From NCBI GenBank assembly GCA_964424805.1, contig CAYRKH010000050.1, positions 1 to 22,400 of the forward strand: DNA of 22,400 nt. Reading direction: 5' to 3'. This document shows, in pieces, positions 1 through 8,055 of the stretch (position 1 is the stretch's first letter; every line of letters starts with the position of its first letter). The stretch comes from IDS-8 sp964424805. GTDB taxonomy: Bacteria > Pseudomonadota > Gammaproteobacteria > Steroidobacterales > Woeseiaceae. The position numbers and the translations under genes are program-made. The notes beneath the pieces were generated by a model. It was not told the origin of the DNA. It worked only from the letters and a program-made list of their open reading frames with translations, and made no database searches.

Positions 1-250
1 AGACGGCTGGAAACGGGTGCGGATCGGGACGCTGGAGTTTTCGGTCGAGGCCGCTTGTGCCCGCTGCGTCATGATCACCCTCGACCCGGACTCCGCCGGG
101 TTCATTCCGAACCGGGAGCCGATGCGCACGCTGTCGGGCTACAGGCGCGGGCGGGACCGCAAGGTCCTCTTCGGCCAGTACCTCGTGCCGCATGGCGACG
201 GCGAGCTCCAAGTGGGCGCTCCGCTGGAGGTGCTCGAACGCCGCGAGTAG
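1..250 (+). CDS. MOSC domain protein, C-terminal end (partial)
   Basis: The gene enters from the left edge; the frame is open from base 2 and ends at TAG 248-250, leaving about 82 residues. The visible part has the pattern seen near the C-terminus of MOSC proteins of the YcbX type: ACARCVMITLDPDSA, then EPMRTLSGYR and VLFGQYLVP. MOSC domains bind molybdenum cofactor sulfide or related sulfur species, and the conserved Cys in this region is a known feature of the family. The Cys residues in CARC fit that. The N-terminal beta-barrel domain is outside the window, so the exact subfamily cannot be decided. It is separated from the next gene by an operator region and is probably the last gene of its own unit. 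Confidence 0.72.
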   Translation, partial: DGWKRVRIGTLEFSVEAACARCVMITLDPDSAGFIPNREPMRTLSGYRRGRDRKVLFGQYLVPHGDGELQVGAPLEVLERRE

Positions 251-260
251 CGCCGCTAGA

Positions 261-325
261 GCAACCTGAAGGTTGCACATTGCAGGATCGGCTGCCAGAC
301 TATACGCAACCAGGAGGTTGCACAT
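261..325 (+). promoter_or_regulatory. Twin palindromic operators before the SRPBCC-arsR operon
   Basis: Two copies of the same element lie 45 bp apart: GCAACCTGAAGGTTGCACAT at 261-280 and GCAACCAGGAGGTTGCACAT at 306-325. Each contains a perfect 6-bp inverted repeat (GCAACC/GGTTGC) around a 4-base centre, and only three bases differ, all in that centre. The second copy contains the ribosome binding site (AGGAGG) and touches the start codon at 324. ArsR-type repressors bind such short palindromes, and the downstream operon encodes one, so autoregulation is the simplest reading. A weak promoter could lie between them (TTGCAG 280-285 or TTGCAC 273-278 with TATACG at 301-306, spacing poor). Confidence 0.7.
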
Positions 326-815
326 GAACAGCACTGACCGGATCGAAAAGCAGGTCGTATTGCGCGCAACGCGCGAACGCGTGTGGCGAGCCATCAGCGA
401 TGAAAAGGAATTCGGCGTCTGGTTCGGCGTTGAATTCGGCGCGCCTTTCCGTGCGGGATCGATCGTGCCGGCGCGCATCGTGCCGACGAAGGTCGACCCC
501 GACGTTGCGGCATCGCAGGAGGCACATGCCGGCACCCCGTTCGAGATCAAGGTCGAGCGCATCGAACCCGAATCGCTGTTCGCTTTCCGCTGGCACCCCT
601 ACGAGCCGGAAAGCGGCGCGGATTTCGACAGCGCGCCTTCGACCCTCGTCGAGATGTCGCTGGCCGACCACCCGGAGGGGACGCTGCTCACGATCGTGGA
701 GTCCGGCTTCGATGGCATACCCCTCGAGAAACGCGCCGAGGCGTTTGCGTCGAACGAACAAGGGTGGACGATCCAGGCGATGCTCATCGACAAGTACCTG
801 GCGCGGGTCGCCTGA
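324..815 (+). CDS. SRPBCC family protein (AHSA1/START-like)
   Basis: The product is 163 residues. The start ATG at 324 is chosen because AGGAGG (312-317) sits 6 bases upstream; an upstream in-frame ATG at 273 would run through the operator and has no such site. The N-terminus DRIEKQVVLRATRERVWRAI followed by FGVWFGVEF is typical of AHSA1-like proteins of the Bet v 1/START fold, which form a hydrophobic ligand pocket. The segment near residues 88-93 (FAFRWHPY) and the closing helix (GWTIQAMLIDKYL) also fit. These proteins are commonly paired with ArsR repressors, as here, where the stop is 11 bases before the arsR start. The ligand and physiological role are unknown. It is probably cytoplasmic, as no signal peptide is seen. 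Confidence 0.88.
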   Translation: MNSTDRIEKQVVLRATRERVWRAISDEKEFGVWFGVEFGAPFRAGSIVPARIVPTKVDPDVAASQEAHAGTPFEIKVERIEPESLFAFRWHPYEPESGADFDSAPSTLVEMSLADHPEGTLLTIVESGFDGIPLEKRAEAFASNEQGWTIQAMLIDKYLARVA

Positions 816-826
816 CGGAGGCCTGG

Positions 827-1174
827 ATGACGCGTCGACCAGCCGGCGCGCTCGACCTCGAAGCGACGCTGCCGGTTTTCACCGCACTCGGCGATGCGAC
901 CCGGCTCCGGCTCGTCAACCGCCTGAGCCGTGAAGGGCCGCTGTCGATCGCGGCGCTGACCGAAGGTACCCGCCTGACCCGGCAGGCGGTGACCAAGCAC
1001 CTGCGCGTGCTCGCGGACGCCGATCTCGTGCGTGACCGGCGCCGCGGGCGCGAGCGCGTCTGGCGCATGCAAACGGAAGCGCTCGAGACCGCGCGGCGCT
1101 GCCTGGACGAGATCTCTGCACAGTGGGAGGGAGCGATAGGCCGCCTCAAGGTGCGGGTCGAGAACAGCGACTGA
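827..1174 (+). CDS. ArsR-family transcriptional repressor
   Basis: The product is 115 residues. ATG 827 has GGAGG at 817-821 five bases upstream; a possible GTG at 764 would overlap the previous gene by about 50 bases and is less likely. The protein is a single winged helix-turn-helix: FTALGDATRLRLVNRL (helix 1-2), LSIAALTEGTRLTRQAVTKHLRVL (HTH, residues about 41-64) and a wing DRRRGRERVW. No Cys pair of the metal-binding ArsR type is present in the recognition region; the only visible Cys is near residue 91. It therefore more likely belongs to the non-metal ArsR group that accompanies SRPBCC genes. It probably represses its own operon through the twin palindromes at 261-325. Confidence 0.9.
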   Translation: MTRRPAGALDLEATLPVFTALGDATRLRLVNRLSREGPLSIAALTEGTRLTRQAVTKHLRVLADADLVRDRRRGRERVWRMQTEALETARRCLDEISAQWEGAIGRLKVRVENSD

Positions 1175-1259
1175 AGTCCTGGCGCGTTCCGTTGCGCCTC
1201 CGGCGGCCGCCGTGCGGCCATGGCGGCCCGCTTGTATCCGCCGCGCCAAATTGCGATCG

Positions 1260-1287
1260 TTGGAAACCTTTGCCGCCGCCGTAAGAC
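1260..1287 (+). promoter_or_regulatory. Possible promoter for the DUF885 gene
   Basis: TTGGAA at 1260-1265 is followed after 16 bases by TAAGAC at 1282-1287, a weak match to a sigma-70 promoter. It would give a leader of about 50 bases to ATG 1346. The rest of the gap 1175-1345 holds GC-rich palindromic sequence (CGGCGGCCGCCG at 1201-1212) but no recognisable gene and no T-rich terminator. Confidence 0.3.
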
Positions 1288-1345
1288 TAACCGGCCACCT
1301 TTCCGCGGTTGACCGAGGCCGTGTCGAACAACCAGGGAGCCCCGG

Positions 1346-3232
1346 ATGAAAAATGTTTTCAGCATACTGCTGGTGGCGCTGGTCGCTGCCTGCGGCAACC
1401 CCGCCGACGACAGGACCGCCGCGAGCACCGAGGCCGTCCGGCAGCAGGGGCCGGCGAGCCCCGAGGACGCCGCAGCGCGCGAGACGGAGCGCCTCCATCA
1501 ATGGTTCGCGGCGCGCTGGGAAGAGCAGCTCGATTTCAGCCCGATCCAGAAGACCTTCCTGGGACGGAAGGACGACTACGCCAGGATCGACGATCTTTCG
1601 GAGGCCGCGGAGGACCGGCAGCTCGACTGGCGGCGCCGCACGACGGCCGAGCTGCAGCAGTCGTTCGACTACGACCTGCTGACCGACGAGGCAAAGATGT
1701 CGTACGACGTCTGGGTCTACGAGCTCGAGCGCGCGGAGCGCGCGCTGCCCTTCAGGCGTCACCAGTACGTCTTCACGCAGATGCAGGGACCGCAGTCCTT
1801 CCTGCCACAGTTCCTCATCAGCTTCCACAAGGTAGAGGAGCCGGCCGACATGGAGGCCTACATCACCCGCATCGCCGGCATATCGCGCGCGCTCGGGCAG
1901 CTCCTGGAGCGCGCACAGCTCTCCGCCGGGCAGGACATCCGCCCGCCGAGGTTCGCGTACGAAGGCGTGCTGCAGCAGTCCCGCGCGCTCATCGAGGGCG
2001 CGCCGTTCGGCGGCGAGGGTGACGCGCCGCTCTGGGCGGATGCAAAAGCCAAGATCGACGGGCTGCTGCAGGCCGGCAAGATCGACGAGGCGCAGGCGGC
2101 CGAGCTGCGCGACGGGGCGCGCCAGGCGCTGCTCGAGAGCTTCAGGCCGGCTTACGAAAAGCTGATCGCGTGGGTCGAGGCGGATATGCCGAACACGGAC
2201 GAGCAAGCCTCAGGCGTGGGTTCCCTGCCGCAGGGTCTCGAGTACTACGACGAACGGCTCGCCTTCGCCACCACCACCGACATGACCGCCGACGAGATTC
2301 ATCAATATGGCCTCGCGGAGGTCGCCCGCATCAAGGGCGAGATGGAGCAGATCAAGAACCAGGTGGGATTCGAAGGGACGCTGCAGGAGTTCTTCACGTT
2401 CCTGCGCGAGGACCCGCAGTTCTTTTTCCCGAACACGGACGCCGGCCGGGAGGCCTATCTGCAGGAGGCGCGCGAGCACCTCGATTTCATGGAGACCCGG
2501 CTGCCCGAGTTCTTCGGCATCCTGCCAAAAGGCGATCTCGTAGTGAAGCGGGTGGAGGCGTTCCGCGAGCAGCCGGGCGCCGCCCAGCATTACTTCCCGG
2601 GCGCGCCCGACGGCTCACGCCCGGGTATCTACTACGCGCACCTGTCCGACATGAACGCGATGCCGAAGCACCAGCTCGAAGTCGTCGCCTATCACGAAGG
2701 CCTGCCGGGCCACCACATGCAGATTGCGATCGCGCAGGAGCTCGAGAGCGTACCGGAGTTCCGTACCCAGAGCTTCTTCAACGCCTACTCGGAGGGCTGG
2801 GGACTTTATGCGGAGCGGCTCGCGAAGGAAATGGGCGGCTACGAAGATCCGTACGCCGATTTCGGCCGCCTCTCGACCGAGATCTGGCGGGCGATACGTC
2901 TCGTCGTCGACACCGGCCTGCACTCGAAGGGCTGGAGCGAACAGCAGGCGGTCGATTACTTCCTGGAAAACTCGTCGATGGCGGAAGGCGCGGTGCGCTC
3001 GGAGGTACAGCGCTACCTGGTAATCCCCGGGCAGGCGACGTCCTACAAGATCGGCATGATGAAGATCCTCGAGCTGCGCGCCAAGGCCGAGGCCGAGCTG
3101 GGCGAGGAATTCGACATTCGTGCGTTCCACGATGCCGTGCTGGGCGGCGGCGCCCTGCCGCTCGAGATCCTGGAGCGCCGGGTGGACAACTGGATTGCGG
3201 GCGTGAAGAGCGGCGACTCCGCCCGCACCTGA
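1346..3232 (+). CDS. DUF885 family lipoprotein (putative metallopeptidase-like)
   Basis: The product is 628 residues. ATG 1346 has AGGGA at 1334-1338. The N-terminus (hydrophobic stretch then LVAAC with Cys16) is a good lipobox, so the protein is probably lipid-anchored in the envelope. The body matches DUF885. It has YHEGLPGHHMQ with H450, E451, H456 and H457, which resembles a zinc-binding site, then SEGWGLYAE (482-490) and IPGQATSYKIG (560-570), the family's signature near the C-terminus. The length of about 600 residues is normal for the family. The family is uncharacterised for the most part, and a hydrolase or peptidase role is inferred from the His/Glu motif. It is transcribed alone, convergent with the HPF-like gene. 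Confidence 0.9.
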   Translation: MKNVFSILLVALVAACGNPADDRTAASTEAVRQQGPASPEDAAARETERLHQWFAARWEEQLDFSPIQKTFLGRKDDYARIDDLSEAAEDRQLDWRRRTTAELQQSFDYDLLTDEAKMSYDVWVYELERAERALPFRRHQYVFTQMQGPQSFLPQFLISFHKVEEPADMEAYITRIAGISRALGQLLERAQLSAGQDIRPPRFAYEGVLQQSRALIEGAPFGGEGDAPLWADAKAKIDGLLQAGKIDEAQAAELRDGARQALLESFRPAYEKLIAWVEADMPNTDEQASGVGSLPQGLEYYDERLAFATTTDMTADEIHQYGLAEVARIKGEMEQIKNQVGFEGTLQEFFTFLREDPQFFFPNTDAGREAYLQEAREHLDFMETRLPEFFGILPKGDLVVKRVEAFREQPGAAQHYFPGAPDGSRPGIYYAHLSDMNAMPKHQLEVVAYHEGLPGHHMQIAIAQELESVPEFRTQSFFNAYSEGWGLYAERLAKEMGGYEDPYADFGRLSTEIWRAIRLVVDTGLHSKGWSEQQAVDYFLENSSMAEGAVRSEVQRYLVIPGQATSYKIGMMKILELRAKAEAELGEEFDIRAFHDAVLGGGALPLEILERRVDNWIAGVKSGDSART

Positions 3233-3262
3233 CCGGCGCGTTCCGGCGGAGGCGCCTGCTGT

Positions 3263-3580
3263 CTAGTAGTCCCGGCGCTTCTCGAAAGCGTTGCCCACCG
3301 CGCGCTTCAGGGTTTCCAGCGCGCCGGTGAGGGCGAGCTCCACCGTCTCCGCCTCGTGCGAGGCCGCGATCGGCTTGAGGCCGGCGGCACGCGCTTCCAC
3401 CGTGCAGCGCTTGTCGGCGGCGCCGGATTTCTGCGCGCTGTTCTCGTCGCCGAGGTGCACCTCGACGCGGGTCAATCGGTCGCTGTAATGGGCCAGCGCG
3501 GACTGCACCTCGTTCTCGACGTGGCGCGCCAGGCGTTCGTGGCCTTCGATGTTACGGTCGGTCCGCAGCTGCACGAGCAT
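3263..3580 (-). CDS. HPF/RaiA-like ribosome-associated protein (short form)
   Basis: The product is 105 residues. The start is placed at ATG 3580 (MLVQLRTDRNIEGHERLARHV) because the family begins with this beta-strand; the open frame runs 31 codons further upstream through a T-rich leader. GGAG lies about 9 bases upstream. The pattern is that of the ribosome hibernation/S30AE family: VQLRTDRNI..H..L, then LTRVEVHLGDEN, CTVEARAAGLKPIAAS and a final helix ELALTGALETLKRAVGNAFEKRR. The protein lacks the C-terminal dimerisation domain of long HPF and is near the size of RaiA or short HPF. It probably binds the small ribosomal subunit under stress or slow growth. It is not next to rpoN, the usual neighbour, so it may be a paralogue. 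Confidence 0.78.
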   Translation of the reverse strand: MLVQLRTDRNIEGHERLARHVENEVQSALAHYSDRLTRVEVHLGDENSAQKSGAADKRCTVEARAAGLKPIAASHEAETVELALTGALETLKRAVGNAFEKRRDY

Positions 3581-3678
3581 TGGGCGTCTCTCCGAGACCT
3601 GAGCAAAAAAAACCTCCAGGCCGCAGCTTGAAGGGAGCCGAAAACCCCGCGGATTCTTCCGGGGTGACGTCATTATTG

Positions 3679-3706
3679 ATTATGGTCCTTATCGGAAGCA
3701 GGTCAA
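3679..3706 (-). promoter_or_regulatory. Sigma-70 promoter of the HPF-like gene
   Basis: On the minus strand TTGACC (3701-3706) is followed after 16 bases by CATAAT (3679-3684), a strong match. Transcription would begin near 3672 and leave a leader of about 90 bases before ATG 3580. At its very 5' end the leader can form a hairpin (ACCCCGGA / TCCGCGGGGT with a short loop, about 3643-3668) followed by TTTT. Further down it has a run of eight T (3605-3612 as A on the plus strand). Confidence 0.68.
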
Positions 3707-3745
3707 GGGCTGCCCCGATCCCGCCGGGCCGGGAAGCAGGACGAC

Positions 3746-3751
3746 TATAAT
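3746..3751 (+). promoter_or_regulatory. -10 box for the GFA-family gene
   Basis: A perfect TATAAT lies 44 bases before the GFA start ATG 3796. The -35 region (around 3723-3728) shows no TTGACA-like sequence, so the promoter may need an activator. It lies in the same 215-base gap as the divergent HPF promoter. Confidence 0.5.
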
Positions 3752-3795
3752 GGAACGGCGAAGCATCGACATTCGTCCATCGAGAGGTGCCAGTC

Positions 3796-4233
3796 ATGCC
3801 ACACAAGTACACAGGCGGGTGCGACCACGTTCACACCCATGCGGACAATGACCCGTTGGACAATCACACCTGCCACTGCTCGGTCTGCAAGCGCGTAACC
3901 GGACAAGACAGCACGCACGTGGTCTTTTTCAGGCACGATGACCTGAAAGTGGACAATCCCGGCGGCCTGCAGCGCCAGGCATTCAACGACCGGAACCCCG
4001 ACGGGCCGATGGAGCTTTGCACCTGCTCGGCCTGCGGCCAACCCATCATGCTGGATGACAAGCAGCGGCGGATCCGGGCGATCGTGCCGAGCCTCATGGG
4101 CTTCGATTCGAGCAAGCTGCCCGCGACCTACCATGCGTTTTTCGATGCGTCGACAGGCGCTCGGGAACCTGACGACGGCCGGCCGGTTTACGCGGGCTTG
4201 CGTCCCGAGTTCACCTGGCCGTCCCCGGCGTGA
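3796..4233 (+). CDS. GFA/CENP-V family zinc protein
   Basis: The product is 145 residues. ATG 3796 is preferred over GTG 3787 because GAGG (3784-3787) is 8 bases upstream. Zinc ligands of the glutathione-dependent formaldehyde-activating (GFA) fold are visible: C9; CHCSVC with C26, C28 and C31, followed by KRVTGQ; and CTCSACG with C75, C77 and C80. This is the two-zinc arrangement of the family. The family name comes from an enzyme proposed to help form S-hydroxymethylglutathione, but many members have no proven activity, so a specific reaction is not assigned. The end is only 10 bases from the convergent clostripain-type gene. Confidence 0.88.
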   Translation: MPHKYTGGCDHVHTHADNDPLDNHTCHCSVCKRVTGQDSTHVVFFRHDDLKVDNPGGLQRQAFNDRNPDGPMELCTCSACGQPIMLDDKQRRIRAIVPSLMGFDSSKLPATYHAFFDASTGAREPDDGRPVYAGLRPEFTWPSPA

Positions 4234-4243
4234 CGGGCCGGGG

Positions 4244-6994
4244 TTACTGCAGCCGCTGGTACACGTACAACCCGCCGTAGCTGTCCTGAAGCCGGAGCAC
4301 GGCCGACTCCAGCGCGAACCGGTACTGGTCGATCGCGCCCGTGTAGCTGCTTTGCGTGGTCAGCACGTTGCCCTGGATCGCGAACCGGCCGGCGTCGACG
4401 GCTATGCCGTACTGGTTCACCTGGAACTGGTCGCCCTCGACGATGAGGATGACGCCGTCGTGGCGCTGCCATAACCCGTCCAGCGTCAGCATCGCGGGCC
4501 CGGGCGCGGTCGCCGGTGACGGCTGGCCGAAAGCCGGAGGCGGGGGTTGCGCGCCCGGCGCGCCGCCCGTCGGGGCGGCGGCGACCCCTCCGGCTGCCGG
4601 CTGGCCCACCTTCGCAAAGGCGTAGTTCAGCCCGGAAACGGTGTTGCGGGTCAGCATGACAGGGCGGCCATCCTGCACGTAGAGCCCCACCAGGTTGATC
4701 GAGAATTCGACGCCCAAAAGGTCTTCGGGCAGGCCCTCCGTGTCGATCTTGAAGCTGCGCAGGTGCGGCACCATCCGCCGGTCCAGGTACACCAGCTCGC
4801 GCGCCTTGAAAGCGGCATTGCGCTGCGGTGCCGTCATGGTGCTGATCATCAGCGCCTGTTTCTCCGGATGTCGCGCATACTCCACGAGGACGCCGTTCGG
4901 CACGATTGCGCCGTTGCCGGCCAGCGCCTCGGCCTCGATCATTTCCCAGGTGCCGAGCAGGTCGTCGAGCTCGAAGCTGCTGCCTTTGTCCATGAAAGCC
5001 TCGAGCCCCGGGTCTTCGCCGACGCGGTAGTCGAAAAGCGCATGCGTCGCCTTGCCGCCGATCGCTTCGGCCGTGACGCCGAACACGTAGTTCCCGGGCT
5101 GGTCAAGCCCGAGGAGGAGCTCCGGGCCGCCGCCCCACGCCATGCGCCGGCCGGTCACGTAGGACCGCGTGCCGTCCTTCCCCAGGTACTCGAACAACAG
5201 GGTGATCTCGTGTTCCGCCTCCGGCCTGACCTGCCGGTAGACGACCGAACCGTCCGGCTGCGGCTGCTCGAGCTCGACCGCCACCGGGTACCACCAGCGG
5301 GGGTGGAAATAGATCGTGCCGACCAGGTCCCCCGCTTCCGGGTGATGAAAAAGAATCGGCACCAGGATGTAATCGCCGGCCTCCTCCACGGTCGCGTAAT
5401 AAGCCTTCTCGCCGCCGGAGACGAGATAGCGGTAGCCGTCGAGCTGCGTCACCAGCCGGTTGGTCCCGTCGCTGAACCGGGGAATCATCAGGTCGATCCG
5501 GTCGGCCGCCGTATCCCGCGCCCTTACGGACCAGTTCGCGTCCACGATGCTCGCGCGGTGCGACACGAGCAGGCCTTCGCCCTTCTCGTCCCATTGTCCC
5601 CGCAGCCCGCGCAGCCACAGCAGGTCACGGCCTTCCACGACGTAACTCACGCCGTGGGTGTTGAGCGGCAGCGCCTCCCGGATCGGGCGTTCAGCCTTCC
5701 AGTCGACGAGCTGCAGGTCGTGGATGACCGGTGCCTGGCTGGCGGCTGCCTGCAGGCCGTGGAGCTGCCCGATGAAATGCCGCCAGCGGCTCGCGTCGTT
5801 GATGACGAGCTCGTCGTAACCTTCGTTCAACACGGCGGCCGTGACCGGCGCGTAGATCGCGATACCGTTGCTCAGGCGGCGCAGCGGGCTCGTCTTGTGG
5901 GTGATGAGCAGGTTGTCCAGCGCCTTTTCCAGCTCGCGCAGCTCGCCTTTCGCGGGGAAGCCGCGGGCGTTCAACTCCATCCGGCGGAAGGCGTCGAGGA
6001 GATCGACGCTGGCCAGCGCGTTACTGCTCCTTTGCAGCTCCGTGCGCGGCGCGTAGCCCTCCGCGAAGAAGATGGATCGCGAAACCACCGGCCAAAGCTC
6101 CGGCAGCGCCGGCTCCAGTTTGGCCAGCAGCCGGTCGAAGCGCTCGCTGAACGTGGGCAGGTGGGCGAGGTCGTAGGCGGCCAGCGTTGTGATCGCCTCC
6201 TGGCGCTCGCGGTAGTATCCATCGAACTGCTCGACGATCCCCGCGGCGACCCCGGCAGTAGTCGCCTTCGAGTCGCCGAACTCCGGCAGCACCCGGTCAT
6301 ACGGCCAGCCGTCGCCCGGCTCCGTGGCCTGCGAAGCTACCAGCACCTCGGTGAGTCCCTGGAGCTCGAGCGCGACTTCGTACTGCGCCATCAGGCACAT
6401 GTCGAAACCGACGAGGTCCAGCGTGTCGCGGCCCACCCGGGCGAGCGCCCCGCGAATGGCGGAGGACAGCTGCGGCAGCGTGAGGGAGTCCGCGGCTTGC
6501 GGCCGGCCCGGCACGCCATGGTCCACGGCGTGTGCCTGCCAGCCGCCGCCGTGATTCCACATGAAGAGGGCGGTGCGCTTCGCGGGGAAGTTTTGCAGGG
6601 TGGCCGCCAGGAAAGCTTCCAGCACCGCCGGATCTCCCATGTTGACCTCGCCCGGCCGGGCGATCACGGGCGAGCGGAGCACGTTCGTATCGGCGTCGTG
6701 GACGATGCGATACACACGCGCATCGGTCCAGTCCCCGTCCGACTCGTCGTAGCCCTCGGCGCGGTCGATCAGCACGATGACATTGACGTCGCCGCGGATC
6801 CCGAGCTCCATCTCGTTCATGTCGATGAGGCCGAACTTCTCGAGGTCGTTGTCGGCATCCAGGTAGACGGCGATCGTCCACTCGGCCGGGTCGCTGCGGG
6901 ACTCTTCGAACTGCTCGAAGCCGGTGGCGGCGATGAGCGGCATCGAGAGCAGGCAGAGTGCCGGGACGGCGAGCAGGCGTTGTCGGATGTGCAT
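4244..6994 (-). CDS. Secreted clostripain-type (family C11) cysteine peptidase with C-terminal extension
   Basis: The product is 916 residues. ATG 6994 has GGAGG (7003-7007) 8 bases upstream and opens a signal peptide (about residues 1-23, LCLLSMPLIAA). The open frame upstream overlaps the neighbouring gene and is spurious. The peptidase core has WTIAVYLDADNDLE at 39-52, FMWNHGGGW with catalytic His148, and DLVGFDMCLMAQ with catalytic Cys200, the dyad of clan CD family C11. These enzymes usually cleave after basic residues, which I cannot verify here. Long beta-rich regions follow. A Pro/Ala/Gly-rich linker (about 795-834) then leads to an 82-residue tail (LDGLWQRHDG to YVYQRLQ) that looks like a small beta-barrel. 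It is the last gene of a five-gene minus-strand unit, 28 bases after its neighbour. Confidence 0.88.
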   Translation of the reverse strand: MHIRQRLLAVPALCLLSMPLIAATGFEQFEESRSDPAEWTIAVYLDADNDLEKFGLIDMNEMELGIRGDVNVIVLIDRAEGYDESDGDWTDARVYRIVHDADTNVLRSPVIARPGEVNMGDPAVLEAFLAATLQNFPAKRTALFMWNHGGGWQAHAVDHGVPGRPQAADSLTLPQLSSAIRGALARVGRDTLDLVGFDMCLMAQYEVALELQGLTEVLVASQATEPGDGWPYDRVLPEFGDSKATTAGVAAGIVEQFDGYYRERQEAITTLAAYDLAHLPTFSERFDRLLAKLEPALPELWPVVSRSIFFAEGYAPRTELQRSSNALASVDLLDAFRRMELNARGFPAKGELRELEKALDNLLITHKTSPLRRLSNGIAIYAPVTAAVLNEGYDELVINDASRWRHFIGQLHGLQAAASQAPVIHDLQLVDWKAERPIREALPLNTHGVSYVVEGRDLLWLRGLRGQWDEKGEGLLVSHRASIVDANWSVRARDTAADRIDLMIPRFSDGTNRLVTQLDGYRYLVSGGEKAYYATVEEAGDYILVPILFHHPEAGDLVGTIYFHPRWWYPVAVELEQPQPDGSVVYRQVRPEAEHEITLLFEYLGKDGTRSYVTGRRMAWGGGPELLLGLDQPGNYVFGVTAEAIGGKATHALFDYRVGEDPGLEAFMDKGSSFELDDLLGTWEMIEAEALAGNGAIVPNGVLVEYARHPEKQALMISTMTAPQRNAAFKARELVYLDRRMVPHLRSFKIDTEGLPEDLLGVEFSINLVGLYVQDGRPVMLTRNTVSGLNYAFAKVGQPAAGGVAAAPTGGAPGAQPPPPAFGQPSPATAPGPAMLTLDGLWQRHDGVILIVEGDQFQVNQYGIAVDAGRFAIQGNVLTTQSSYTGAIDQYRFALESAVLRLQDSYGGLYVYQRLQ

Positions 6995-7022
6995 CGTGTG
7001 TTCCTCCGGTGCTTTCGGCGGC

Positions 7023-8048
7023 TCAGCCGCAGCGGTCGCTCCGCACCCTGTAGGCGCGTTCCCCGTCGATGTGCGTTTCGTTGCCCCGCAGCTCGAGCGA
7101 GTGTTGTGACAGGCCGCCGCTGTTCGAGCGCAGGCTGAGCACCGCTCGATCCCCGACCGTTTCCACGCTCCACTGGCCGAGCTCCGCGCCGTCTCCGGCA
7201 CTGTAGCCGGTGGTGCCGCTGCCGCCGTCGGCGGCGACGCTCGACTGCGAGAAGTAGGCATAGCTCCCGTCGCTGCAGAGATGCAGCGTTTGCGACGAGC
7301 TGCCGCCGACATAGCTGCCGGTGGGACCGCCGCCGCTGTAATAGGAGCTCATGCGCCTCAGCATCATGCCGGCCAGGTAGCGGCGCCACTGCCCTGCGGC
7401 CGCACTCTCGCGCGGCGCGGCGAACGCGACCGACGCAGCCGTGCCGGCGGCGAGCCGCGCGTAGTAGTCGCGATCGCCGGCGGGACCGCCGAAGAACACG
7501 ACGGCCCCGTTGCCGCTGCTGCCGAGGCGCCCGATCGCGTGCCCCGCGTAAAAGGCATTCGCGAGGCCGATCTCGTAGCCGCGCGCGGTGCGCTGGCCGG
7601 GCCCGCTGGGAGCAAGGATCACGCCGTCTCCCAGGTCCTGCGGCTGGTTCAGGAAAAGCTCGATTTCCTGCCAGCTCGTGGCCGGCCGCATGATGACCAG
7701 CCCCAGCCCGGCGCGCGTGTGGGAACCGAACATGAAGGCCGCGGAACCCGCCGGCAGCCCGCCGAGCCATTCTTCCGGAACCACGAAGGACACGCCGTCG
7801 GAGACGGAGGCGACCCGCGTGCCCGGGGCGTATTCCCGGCCGGCCTCCAGCGGTACGGCGTCGCCGGGCGGTGACGACGCCACCTGGCCGGGACGGGCAG
7901 CCGGCGCCGGCTGGCCGGGCGCGGCGCCCTCGACCTCGACGAGCCCCCTCGGGCCCTCGCCCGCCCCTTCCTGGGCACACGCCGAGCCGAACAAGAGGGC
8001 CAACAAAACCAGGGCGACGGCCGGCCGCCGCCTGTCTTTTCTTTTCAT
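7023..8048 (-). CDS. Probable lipoprotein of unknown family
   Basis: The product is 341 residues. ATG 8048 has GAGG five bases upstream; the upstream open frame is ignored. MKRKDRRR followed by a hydrophobic stretch and GSAC (Cys24) is a plausible but imperfect lipobox (Gly at -3). Residues 25-75 are Pro/Gly/Ala-rich linker. Residues 76-215 form a first domain (VSFVVPEEWLGGLPAG, AFMFGSHTRAGLGLVIMRP, AVVFFGG). Residues 220-341 form a second (WRRYLAGMMLRRMSSYYSGGG, CSDGSYAYF, GQWSVETVGDRAVLSL, ending DRC), with Cys258 and Cys340 possibly paired. The W-then-beta pattern resembles lipocalin-like modules, but I recognise no named family. Its start overlaps the ribosome site in the stop of the DUF4384 gene, so the two are probably translationally coupled. 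Confidence 0.8.
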   Translation of the reverse strand: MKRKDRRRPAVALVLLALLFGSACAQEGAGEGPRGLVEVEGAAPGQPAPAARPGQVASSPPGDAVPLEAGREYAPGTRVASVSDGVSFVVPEEWLGGLPAGSAAFMFGSHTRAGLGLVIMRPATSWQEIELFLNQPQDLGDGVILAPSGPGQRTARGYEIGLANAFYAGHAIGRLGSSGNGAVVFFGGPAGDRDYYARLAAGTAASVAFAAPRESAAAGQWRRYLAGMMLRRMSSYYSGGGPTGSYVGGSSSQTLHLCSDGSYAYFSQSSVAADGGSGTTGYSAGDGAELGQWSVETVGDRAVLSLRSNSGGLSQHSLELRGNETHIDGERAYRVRSDRCG

Positions 8049-8055
8049 GCGCACC

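Noticed and set aside
1201..1230. GC-rich palindrome after arsR
   Set aside because: CGGCGGCCGCCG is palindromic but lacks a loop and T-tract; in such GC-rich DNA it can arise by chance.
599..2206. 535-codon minus-strand frame
   Set aside because: It runs antisense through SRPBCC, arsR and DUF885 genes and has no recognisable domain.
3233..3262. Possible terminator between DUF885 and the HPF-like gene
   Set aside because: A 5-bp GGCGC/GCGCC stem can form, but there is no T-run on either strand.
4547..7138. 863-codon open frame on the plus strand
   Set aside because: It lies antisense to the C11 peptidase gene, is rich in Arg/His/Val/Asp from high-GC codon shadow, has no domain I recognise, and the minus-strand reading has catalytic motifs and a signal peptide.
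6995..7312. N-terminal extension of the C11 peptidase frame
   Set aside because: It overlaps the neighbouring lipoprotein gene, is low-complexity, and lies before a good ribosome site and signal peptide at 6994.
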